Part shown: one piece after another, positions 50,234 to 57,704 of the stretch | Numbering within the stretch: position 1 is the stretch's first letter | Layout of the letters: each line of letters begins with the position of its first letter | Assembly: GCA_034430115.1 (NCBI GenBank) | Contig: DAOUFG010000126.1 | Location: 9,255 to 73,254 of the forward strand | Direction: 5' to 3' | From: CAIXPS01 sp034430115 | GTDB lineage: Bacteria; Chloroflexota; Anaerolineae; J036; Brachytrichaceae | DNA length: 64,000 nucleotides | The notes under the pieces: model-generated | What the model was told of the DNA's origin: nothing | The model's input: the letters and a program-made list of their open reading frames with translations, nothing else | Database searches by the model: none | Position numbers and translations under genes: made by a program

Positions 50234-51775
50234 CTATTGGAACAGTCGCACCACGCCGACGTTAATCAGATTCAGCACAAGCGACGGATAGATGCCCAAC
50301 ACCAGCATCGCAACCATCAGCGGCGCGACGGCCAGCACCTCGGAGAAGGAAATGTCGGGCAGCGGGTGATGCAGCCACTCTTCGCCCAACGGGCCGTGCA
50401 ACACCTTTTGCAGCGCCTTCAGGATGTAGATGCCCGTCACAAGCAGGCCTGCCATCGAAAGGATGGTGAGCAGCGTGAAGGCCGGCCAGGCGCCTCGCGT
50501 GACCATGAATTCGCTGACGAACCCGGCCAGGCCGGGCAGCCCCAGCGAGCCCATGGCGCAGAAGATCAAAATTGCGCCGTAGCGCGGCATGATGGACCAC
50601 AGCCCACCATAGCGCGTCAGGTCGCGCGTGTGCGAGCGCTCATACACCACGCCCACCAGGGCGAACATCGCCGCCGATGAGAGGCCGTGCGTCACCATCT
50701 GAAAAACGGCCCCGCTGGCCGCCAACGTGGCGTCCACACCCTTGACGCTGTTATTGAACGCCAGCGCAGCCGACGCCACGCCCAGCGCTACAAACCCCAT
50801 GTGGTTCACCGAGGAATAGGCCACCAGCTTTTTGAAGTCGTTCTGGCCCCAGGCCGCGAACGCGCCCAGCACGATGCTGATAAAAGCCAGCACCGCCAGC
50901 ACCGGCGCAAACGTTGCCGCCGCATCGGGGAAGAGCGGGATCACCAGGCGCAAAAAGCCATAGCCGCCCAGCTTCAACAGCACACCGGCCAGCATCATCG
51001 AGCCGCCGGTGGGCGCTTCGGTGTGCGCATCGGGCAACCAGGTATGCAGCGGCCAGACGGGCAGCTTGAGCGCAAAGGCCAGGCTGAAGGCGAAGAACGC
51101 CACACCCTTCCACACATTCGGGTCGCTAAACAGCAGGTTCACCGTGTTGTTACCGCTGAAGGGCCGCCCGGCCGGCGAGAAGAGGTACAGCAGGTCGAAG
51201 CTTTTCGAGGCCAGGCCCACTACCTGGATGGCCAGCAGCATCGCCAGGCTGGCCGCCATGGTGTAGAGGATGAACTTGAACGACGCATAGCGCCGGTTCG
51301 CACCACCCCACTGGCCGATCAGGAAGAACATCGGCACCAGGCTGAACTCGAAGAACACGAAGAACAGGATCAAGTCCAGCGAAACGAAACACCCCAGCAC
51401 CGCCGCTTCCAGCAGGAAGAACAACGCGAAGTAGGCCTTCACGCTGCGCTGGATGGACAGCGACATGAGCATCGAGAGCGGCGTCAACAGCCCGGTGAGC
51501 ACCACCAGCGGAATGCTGATCCCGTCCACCCCCAGGTGGAAACTGGCGTTGATCTGCGGGAACCATTCCGCGCGTTGCTCAAATTGAAAACCGGCCTGCG
51601 CCTGGTCATAGCCTGCCCACAGGGCGATCGACAACGCCAGCGGAATCAGGCTGAAGGCGATGGAACCCCATTTGATCAAGCGCGTCTGCTCCGGGGGCAT
51701 GAACAGCACCAGCAACATGCCAATCACCGGCGTCAGGATGAGCAGGATGAGAAGATTGCTCTGTATAAATTCCAT
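50234..51775 (-). CDS. nuoM: NADH-quinone oxidoreductase subunit M, first copy
   Basis: This 513-residue protein has all expected residues: the helix-5 Glu in FFVFFEFSLVPMFFLIGQWG, the TM7 lysine in LAFALKLPVWPLHTWLPDAH, the TM8 lysine in AGVLLKLGGYGFLRL, and DFKKLVAYSSVNHMGFVALG. It is a standard proton-pumping module of complex I. A longer frame to 51808 exists, but the ATG at 51775 matches the family. It follows nuoL by about 40 bp. Confidence 0.93.
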   Translation of the reverse strand: MEFIQSNLLILLILTPVIGMLLVLFMPPEQTRLIKWGSIAFSLIPLALSIALWAGYDQAQAGFQFEQRAEWFPQINASFHLGVDGISIPLVVLTGLLTPLSMLMSLSIQRSVKAYFALFFLLEAAVLGCFVSLDLILFFVFFEFSLVPMFFLIGQWGGANRRYASFKFILYTMAASLAMLLAIQVVGLASKSFDLLYLFSPAGRPFSGNNTVNLLFSDPNVWKGVAFFAFSLAFALKLPVWPLHTWLPDAHTEAPTGGSMMLAGVLLKLGGYGFLRLVIPLFPDAAATFAPVLAVLAFISIVLGAFAAWGQNDFKKLVAYSSVNHMGFVALGVASAALAFNNSVKGVDATLAASGAVFQMVTHGLSSAAMFALVGVVYERSHTRDLTRYGGLWSIMPRYGAILIFCAMGSLGLPGLAGFVSEFMVTRGAWPAFTLLTILSMAGLLVTGIYILKALQKVLHGPLGEEWLHHPLPDISFSEVLAVAPLMVAMLVLGIYPSLVLNLINVGVVRLFQ

Positions 51776-51817
51776 AGTCACGATTCCCAAAGGACGCCCG
51801 ACGGGCATCCCGAGACA

Positions 51818-53968
51818 TTACTGCGCCAACACAAGGAAGAACACCATTAACACGACCGCCGCAATCAGCGCAGAGAGCAGATAATTCTGCACCTGGCCCG
51901 TTTGAAGCTCGCGCCCCTCACGCCCGATGTCGCGGATCGTATTACCGATCAAGTCCGAGCCACCCGTAATGACCACGCGATCAAATGCCCTGAAGCCGCG
52001 CGCGATCAAGACGCCAAGCTTGTAAATCCCTTCCAAGACGGCATCGATGATGCCCTTATCCACGATGCGCGAGTAGTTATCGGCAATCCACTGCAATGGG
52101 TTGATAAAGATCACGCGATAGAGTTCGTCGAAATACCAGCGATGGTTCAGGAAAGTAAACAACCCGCCCAGGCTCTCAACCGGGTCGGTCTGCCCGGCGC
52201 GCAACGGCTTGGCCGCATAGACCCAAAAGCCCAGGCCCAGGCCGCCCAGCGCCACCACCAGCGAAGTGAGCAGCGGTACGATGTTAAATGCAGGCGCGGG
52301 CTCCATCTCCAGCAATTGCGGGGTCATGAAGTGGCGCAGCCAATCCGCCGCCGAACCAAAGAGCGGCCCCAGCACCGGGAACTCGGCCGGCACATTGATG
52401 AAGCCAAACAGCACCGCAAAACATGCCAGCACGATCAGCGGGAAGGTCATCGACGGCACCGACTCGCCGGCGTTGGCTGCGGCCTCGCTGCGCGGCTCGC
52501 CCAAGAAGGTCAGGCTGATCTGGCGCGCGGTGTAGAAGGCAGTGAGCAGCGCCGAGACCGCCAGCACCACAAAGACGACGCCGGCCAGGGTGCTGCCGCC
52601 TGCCATACCGTGGAAAGCGTCAGCCAAGATTTCATCCTTGCTCCAGAACCCGGCGGTGATGAGGGGGAATCCGGATAGCGCCATGCCTCCGGCGACGAAG
52701 GTCCAGAAGGTGATCGGCATCCGCTTGCGCAGGCCGCCCATGTTGCGCATATCCTGCGCGTCAAATTCAGGCTCGGCGGTAGCGTGCTCGTCGTGCCCGG
52801 CATGGCCGTGTGAATGCGCCACGTGCTCATGCCCGTGTTCCACGCCGTGAATCACCGAGCCGGAGCCCAGGAACAACAGCGCTTTAAAGAAGGCGTGTGC
52901 CAGGAGGTGAAAGAGCGCCGCCATGTAGGCGCCGATGCCGACTGCCGCCACCATGAAGCCAAGCTGGCTGATGGTGGAGAAGGCCAACACGCGCTTGATG
53001 TCGTACTGCGCCACAGCGATGGTTGCACCCAGGAAGGCTGTGATGGCACCGATGGCCCCCACCAGCAGGAAGGCCGGGTTATCCTGCCCACCCGCCTGCA
53101 ACAACGGGAAGAAGCGCAACAGCAAGAAGATGCCAGCGCTGACCATCGTGGCCGCATGGATCATGGCGCTGACGGGTGTGGGGCCTTCCATCGCGTCGGG
53201 CAGCCACACATGCAATGGGAACTGCGCGCTCTTGCCCACCGTGCCGCCGAAGATCAGCATCGCAATCAGCCCGGCCGCCGAAATGCCGATTCCCAGCACC
53301 GCCGGCATGTGCGCCAGCGTGTCCAGCACCTGCTCGCTGTGCAAAATATCATAGAAGTTCAGCGTGCCGGTGACCGAGTAGAGATAGACCATCCCCAGCA
53401 GAAACAGCATATCGCCCACACGGGTGGTCATGAAGGCCTTCACGGCCGCGCGATAGGCCGACGGCTTGCGATAGAAGAAACCGATCAGCGCGTAGGAGCA
53501 GAAGCCCATCAACTCCCAGAAGACGAAGAGCGTCAACAGGCTATCCGACACCACCATCCCCATCATCGAACCGCCGAACAGGCTGAGGAAGGCGAAGAAA
53601 CGCGCATACAGCGGGTCGCTAGCCATGTACCCCACGCTATAGATAAAGATCAAGGTGCACGTCACCGGCACCATGAAGAGGAAGGTCGCGCCCAGCGGGT
53701 CCACCACCGCGCCGACGTTCAGCGTGCTATCGCCGGTGGGGATGAAGGGATAGGGCACGCTACGAATGGGGTTCGTGCCCAGGTCGGGCATGCCCAGCGC
53801 GTTGAAGAGAACAATAAAAGAAAGAATGCAGGAGGTGAGCATCGCCACGATGGCGATCGTGGAGCTGGTCTGGCGATAACGGTTGGTGAAGAGTGCGATG
53901 ATGCCAAAGGCCAGGAGCGGCGGCAATGGGGCGAGCCAGGTGAGCGTTCCAAGGAGTTCTCTGGTCAT
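51818..53968 (-). CDS. nuoL: NADH-quinone oxidoreductase subunit L
   Basis: This 716-residue protein has the antiporter-like core (TLFVFWELMGFCSYALIGFF, GGTVGKSAQFPLHVWLPDAM with the TM7 lysine, DIKRVLAFSTISQLGFM) and the C-terminal lateral helix plus anchor. It is longer than E. coli NuoL (613 residues). One added part is a histidine-rich loop of about 35 residues between the GSGSVIHG and MRNMGGLRKR motifs, which contains at least eight histidines and may bind metal or lie freely in the periplasm or cytoplasm. It follows nuoK by 5 bp. Confidence 0.94.
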   Translation of the reverse strand: MTRELLGTLTWLAPLPPLLAFGIIALFTNRYRQTSSTIAIVAMLTSCILSFIVLFNALGMPDLGTNPIRSVPYPFIPTGDSTLNVGAVVDPLGATFLFMVPVTCTLIFIYSVGYMASDPLYARFFAFLSLFGGSMMGMVVSDSLLTLFVFWELMGFCSYALIGFFYRKPSAYRAAVKAFMTTRVGDMLFLLGMVYLYSVTGTLNFYDILHSEQVLDTLAHMPAVLGIGISAAGLIAMLIFGGTVGKSAQFPLHVWLPDAMEGPTPVSAMIHAATMVSAGIFLLLRFFPLLQAGGQDNPAFLLVGAIGAITAFLGATIAVAQYDIKRVLAFSTISQLGFMVAAVGIGAYMAALFHLLAHAFFKALLFLGSGSVIHGVEHGHEHVAHSHGHAGHDEHATAEPEFDAQDMRNMGGLRKRMPITFWTFVAGGMALSGFPLITAGFWSKDEILADAFHGMAGGSTLAGVVFVVLAVSALLTAFYTARQISLTFLGEPRSEAAANAGESVPSMTFPLIVLACFAVLFGFINVPAEFPVLGPLFGSAADWLRHFMTPQLLEMEPAPAFNIVPLLTSLVVALGGLGLGFWVYAAKPLRAGQTDPVESLGGLFTFLNHRWYFDELYRVIFINPLQWIADNYSRIVDKGIIDAVLEGIYKLGVLIARGFRAFDRVVITGGSDLIGNTIRDIGREGRELQTGQVQNYLLSALIAAVVLMVFFLVLAQ

Positions 53969-53973
53969 AGCTT

Positions 53974-54291
53974 TTACTCTTTCAACGAGTCAATCTGTTC
54001 CGGGTCAACGCTGCGTGTGTTGCGATAGACCGAAATGATTAGCGCCAACCCAACTGCCGCTTCCGCCGCGGCCACCACGTAAATCAGCCCGGCGAAGGCC
54101 AGCCCCGAGACGGCCGCCGGCGTGACATAGCGCCAAAAAGCGATCAGGTTGATGTTGACGGCGTTCAACATCAGTTCCACACCCATCAGCATCGCGATGG
54201 CATTCTTACGCGCCATGACGCCATACAGCCCAATGCAAAACAGGGCAGCCGACACAATCAAATACCAATAGAGCGGAATTCCATATAACAT
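53974..54291 (-). CDS. nuoK: NADH-quinone oxidoreductase subunit K
   Basis: This protein of about 105 residues has three helices (WYLIVSAALFCIGLYGVMA, AMLMGVELMLNAVNINLIAF, VAAAEAAVGLALIISVYR) and two conserved membrane glutamates, in VELML and AAEAA. The ATG at 54291 has AGGTG about 7 nt upstream. An alternative ATG at 54309 overlaps the hepT stop (ATGA), so translation may be coupled to the toxin gene. NuoK normally follows nuoJ directly; here a toxin-antitoxin pair lies between them. Confidence 0.93.
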   Translation of the reverse strand: MLYGIPLYWYLIVSAALFCIGLYGVMARKNAIAMLMGVELMLNAVNINLIAFWRYVTPAAVSGLAFAGLIYVVAAAEAAVGLALIISVYRNTRSVDPEQIDSLKE

Positions 54292-54305
54292 GTTCACACC
54301 TATCC

Positions 54306-54644
54306 TCATTGATCTCGTGGCACCAATGGTTCAACCTGCCTTAGCAGTTCGGGAATATCTCGTTGCGCTGTTTCCCATACCCGCTCCAAATCGATTCGAA
54401 AATACTCATGAACCAGCCTGTGCCTCATCCCTATCATCTGCCTCCACGGTATAGCTGCATGCGCGCCTTTTGTATCTTCGGATATTGAGCGCGCTGCCTC
54501 GCCGATCACCTCAAGCATTCTGATCAACGCGTTCTGCAACAATTCATCTCGATCAAACTGCTCCCGATTAACACCCTCGATAAATTGAAGAATTTTTCGA
54601 GAAGCAATCAGAATATCAAGTAGATATGCTTCATCGCGAGTCAT
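54306..54644 (-). CDS. HepT-like HEPN toxin (DUF86)
   Basis: This 112-residue helical protein carries the HEPN RNase motif R-x4-H-x-Y at R74, H79 and Y81 (RHRLVHEY). HepT toxins of this family are kept inactive by MntA, which adds AMP to the tyrosine of this motif. The gene overlaps the mntA-like gene by 14 bp, and its stop overlaps the longer nuoK start. It lies inside the nuo operon, in the same direction. Base composition is visibly more AT-rich than the flanking nuo genes, pointing to insertion. Confidence 0.85.
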   Translation of the reverse strand: MTRDEAYLLDILIASRKILQFIEGVNREQFDRDELLQNALIRMLEVIGEAARSISEDTKGAHAAIPWRQMIGMRHRLVHEYFRIDLERVWETAQRDIPELLRQVEPLVPRDQ

Positions 54645-54993
54645 AGATCACTTGTGACTGGCCTAGAATATTGCGACGGCGTATGTAGTTGTCGCTCTGT
54701 TCGACCGACTGGCGTTCCACCAAGTCCACCGAACGCCCAAACAACCGCGCGAGTTCGTCCTCCATCGTCACAAGATCAAACAGCGTCCAGCGAACATTTG
54801 CTTCAAACGTCACGAGCACATCAACATCACTGTTGGGACCGAAATCGGCGCGCAAGACGGAACCAAACAACGCAAGCGACGCAATCTTCCAATGCCGACA
54901 AAATTGAGCCAATAGCTCAGAGCGGGCAATGGAGATCATCTCAGCTTGTGCATTCATGCTCATTTCCATTTCCGACGTGATATAGGAATTCAC
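54631..54993 (-). CDS. MntA-like nucleotidyltransferase antitoxin
   Basis: This protein of up to 120 residues has the minimal nucleotidyltransferase site GS at 44-45 and D-x-D at 56-58 (SDVDVLVTF). Unlike the copy at 3541, both aspartates are present. MntA-type antitoxins transfer AMP to the HepT toxin. Several starts are possible: a GTG at 54993 overlapping the nuoJ stop, or ATGs at 54969, 54963 and 54957. The overlap with nuoJ and hepT makes it part of the same transcript. Confidence 0.82.
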   Translation of the reverse strand: MNSYITSEMEMSMNAQAEMISIARSELLAQFCRHWKIASLALFGSVLRADFGPNSDVDVLVTFEANVRWTLFDLVTMEDELARLFGRSVDLVERQSVEQSDNYIRRRNILGQSQVIYDSR

Positions 54994-55652
54994 GGATGCT
55001 GCCCCGCCGGGGTCTCCTCGGCCACGGGGAAGCTCGGCTCGGTTGGCGCATCTTCCGCCACTTCCTCGGCAGCGGCACGAGCTTGCTCGGCGCGTTCGTC
55101 GCGGGCACGAATTTCACGCGCCACCCAGATGGCGCCGACCATCGCCACCAGCAACATGACCGCGCCCAACAGGAACGGCACGGCATACTGGTTAAAGTCC
55201 ACAAACGCGCGCCCCAGGTCTGCAATATAAGTCGGCGACGGAGACCGCATTGCCCCGCCGGGGTCCCGCGCCAACGGCCACTGCACAGCGCCGAACTGGC
55301 GGTCACGAATGGATACCGCCGCCGGGCCCAGCAAAACAGCCATCACCACGAAGATCAACCCGGCGATGAATGCCGAAGCCATCCATTGCGAGTTCGCGCG
55401 TTGCGACGTGATGACGTTGCGCGTGAGCATCACGGCGAAAATGAACAGAATCGAGATAGCGCCGATATACACCAGCACTTGCGCCGCCGCGAAAAACCCG
55501 GCGTCCAACAGCACATAGAACCCTGCCACGCCAAAGAACGAAACTACCAAAAACAGCGCGGCATGAAACAGATTGCGCGTGGTCACCACCATTAGGGCGG
55601 AACCCAGCACCACAATTGCAATTAAGATGAACAGAATTTGCTGTATTGTCAT
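54990..55652 (-). CDS. nuoJ: NADH-quinone oxidoreductase subunit J
   Basis: This 220-residue protein has five membrane helices. The conserved parts are RNLFHAALFLVVSFFGVAGF, AAAQVLVYIGAISILFIFAV (with the pi-bulge-type TM3 tyrosine and glycine) and MLTRNVITSQR. The C-terminal tail is unusually long, acidic and alanine-rich (EEVAEDAPTEPSFPVAEETP). It follows nuoH with a 74-bp gap, where nuoI would normally sit. Its stop overlaps the start of the antitoxin gene. Confidence 0.93.
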   Translation of the reverse strand: MTIQQILFILIAIVVLGSALMVVTTRNLFHAALFLVVSFFGVAGFYVLLDAGFFAAAQVLVYIGAISILFIFAVMLTRNVITSQRANSQWMASAFIAGLIFVVMAVLLGPAAVSIRDRQFGAVQWPLARDPGGAMRSPSPTYIADLGRAFVDFNQYAVPFLLGAVMLLVAMVGAIWVAREIRARDERAEQARAAAEEVAEDAPTEPSFPVAEETPAGQHP

Positions 55653-55726
55653 CTTTCACCAATTAATCCACTGACGATTGACGATGAATCCCAGTTGCTC
55701 CCTACCATCGCCAATCGGCAATTCTT

Positions 55727-56986
55727 CTAGTGGGCAGCCGCCATCATGTTCTCGGTACGGCGCCTTTCCAGGTCTTCGGCCTCGATCAGCCGCAGCACGC
55801 GCGCCCGGCGCGCCACCAACAGCAGCGCCACCAGCAATACTGCGACGTTGGAGAGGAAGATGATCGCCGCCTGAACGATAGGCGCCACCACGATGCCGCC
55901 GTTCGCCGCAGCCAGCGCCGGGTCGGTCACGAAGACTTTACCCAGCACCATCACCAGGATAATGTTGACAATCGACATCGGGACCAGGAATTTCCAATTC
56001 AAGCTCATCAACTGGTCCACCCGCACGCGCGGCAGCGTGCCGCGCAACCACATCAAGACGGTGAACACCAACGCCACCTTGAGCAATAGCCAGAGGTAGG
56101 GCGGCAGCACCGGCCCGGCATAGCCGCCCAGGAACAGCACTGAGAACATGAGCGAAACGCTGAGCGCATTGACATATTCACCCAGGAAGAACAGCGCGAA
56201 CTTCATGCCGCTATATTCCACGTGGAACCCGGCGACGATCTCCGACTCGGCCTCCAACAGGTCAAAGGGGGAGCGCCCTGTTTCGGCGATGCCGCTGATC
56301 AGGAAAATGAGCGCCGAAAGCGGCAGCAGCAAAATGTAGGGGATGCCGTTTGCGCCGTTGTTGAGCGTCTGGCGCTCCACGATGTCCACCAGGCTCATCG
56401 AGCCGGCCAACATGACCACCGGCAACACATTCAACAGCATGGGCACTTCGTACCCCACGAGCTGCGCCACCGTGCGGAACGCGCCCAACAATGAATATTT
56501 ATTATTGCTGCCCCAACCGGCCATCAGAATGGCGATGGTGCTGCCCGAACCGACGGCGATCACGTAAAACACGCCGATGTTCAGGTCGGTGCCGACCACG
56601 CCGGGGGCGAAAGGGATCACCGCGTATGAAAGCAGCGCAAAAACGGCGATGATCAGTGGCGCAAAGTTGTATACCCAGCGGTCGGCCTCCGCGGGGGTGG
56701 TGTCTTCCTTGGTGAACATCTTAATGCCGTCGGCGATCGGCTGTAGCACACCATAGGGGCCGGCCTGGTTGGGGCCGATGCGGTCCTGGATGCGCGCCAC
56801 CACTTTGCGCTCGGCATACGTCAGGCCCATAAACGCCAGCGCACAGGTACTGCAAATGACGAGCGCCGCAAGCAACATGATGACCACGTCGGCGACAGGG
56901 CCTGCGCCCAGGATGCTATAAATCAGCCCGGCAACCGCATCACTAATGATCTTAAGAAGGTTGTTGATTACGTCAAAGACTGTCAT
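55727..56986 (-). CDS. nuoH: NADH-quinone oxidoreductase subunit H
   Basis: This 419-residue, eight-helix protein forms the quinone-entry region. Motifs are ALAFMGLTYAERKVVARIQD, RIGPNQAGPYGVLQPIADGI and KMFTKEDTTPAEADRWVYNF (loop 1). GSMSLVDIVERQ, RSPFDLLEAESEIVAGFHVE (loop 3, acidic cluster) and WLRGTLPRVRVDQLMSLNWK follow. GGGAGA precedes the ATG at 56986. It follows nuoA by 83 bp. Genes B, C, D, E, F and G normally placed between A and H are absent. Confidence 0.95.
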   Translation of the reverse strand: MTVFDVINNLLKIISDAVAGLIYSILGAGPVADVVIMLLAALVICSTCALAFMGLTYAERKVVARIQDRIGPNQAGPYGVLQPIADGIKMFTKEDTTPAEADRWVYNFAPLIIAVFALLSYAVIPFAPGVVGTDLNIGVFYVIAVGSGSTIAILMAGWGSNNKYSLLGAFRTVAQLVGYEVPMLLNVLPVVMLAGSMSLVDIVERQTLNNGANGIPYILLLPLSALIFLISGIAETGRSPFDLLEAESEIVAGFHVEYSGMKFALFFLGEYVNALSVSLMFSVLFLGGYAGPVLPPYLWLLLKVALVFTVLMWLRGTLPRVRVDQLMSLNWKFLVPMSIVNIILVMVLGKVFVTDPALAAANGGIVVAPIVQAAIIFLSNVAVLLVALLLVARRARVLRLIEAEDLERRRTENMMAAAH

Positions 56987-57069
56987 GTAATCTCCCGGAA
57001 GGATAGGAAACGAGAGACGAGAGATTGGAAATATCGCCAATCCCTGATCTCCAATTGCCAATCTCTAGC

Positions 57070-57426
57070 TTAGTTCCACTGCAAAACGCCTTTACGCCAG
57101 GCGTAAAGGAGCGAGCCGAGCAGCGTCAAGATAAAGAGCGCGATGATGACAATCGAATAGAGCGGTAACGCATTGTAAGCGACGGCGAAGGGGAAGAGGA
57201 ACACGCCACCGACGTCGAACAAAACGAAGATGAGCGCAAAGATGTAGTACTGAACGCGGAACTGCACCCACGCATCGCCCACTGTTTCCATGCCACACTC
57301 ATACGTTTCCAGTTTGGCTTTGCTGGGTTTCTTTGGCCGCAGTAGCGCGGCTCCAACCAGGGCTACGCCCATTAACAGGATCGCAGCAACGAGCATTACA
57401 CCGACAAATGCAAAATCACTTCTCAT
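57070..57426 (-). CDS. nuoA: NADH-quinone oxidoreductase subunit A
   Basis: This 118-residue, three-helix protein has the NuoA signature LETYECGMETVGDAWVQFRV (including the conserved cysteine of the TM1-2 loop) and YYIFALIFVLFDVGGVFLFP. It is the first gene of the nuo cluster, with nuoH next. The ATG at 57426 has AGGTGG at about 8 nt; a GTG three codons upstream is possible. The upstream gap has a large hairpin at 57608 that ends the preceding gene. Confidence 0.94.
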   Translation of the reverse strand: MRSDFAFVGVMLVAAILLMGVALVGAALLRPKKPSKAKLETYECGMETVGDAWVQFRVQYYIFALIFVLFDVGGVFLFPFAVAYNALPLYSIVIIALFILTLLGSLLYAWRKGVLQWN

Positions 57427-57607
57427 CCATACCACCTACACCACTAAGCCCTCTACCCATCCCAGTAGGGCAGATGGGCGTTTCACTGGGGTCATTTGCG
57501 ACGGACTTCACAAACAGGCGGATTATAGCGGATGCGCATAACGAGCGCAAGAATTTTACCCACAAGGGTGCATTTCAGAAAAGTGGCAACCAGCCGGTAA
57601 ATTGCGC

Positions 57608-57654
57608 AATGTCAGACTTCTGCGCCGGGTACGGCGCTTGAGAAGTCTGACATT
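57608..57654. terminator. Large hairpin between the FAD enzyme gene and nuoA
   Basis: AATGTCAGACTTCT at 57608-57621 pairs with AGAAGTCTGACATT at 57641-57654, and GCGCCG (57622-57627) pairs with CGGCGC (57632-57637), with a 3-nt bulge and a 4-nt loop. It lies about 50 bp after the stop of the minus-strand FAD gene. It may end that transcript and is probably one more dispersed palindrome. Confidence 0.6.
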
Positions 57655-57704
57655 CGTGCACCCCCCGCAGGTTCTATTCCCTGCCTATAAAAGCCGGGAG
57701 AAGG

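Noticed and set aside
52814..54028. Plus-strand open frame of about 404 codons opposite nuoL
   Set aside because: Shadow of nuoL; no protein family pattern.
55653..55726. Possible nuoI between nuoH and nuoJ
   Set aside because: The gap is 74 bp, too short for even a fragment with the two 4Fe-4S motifs.
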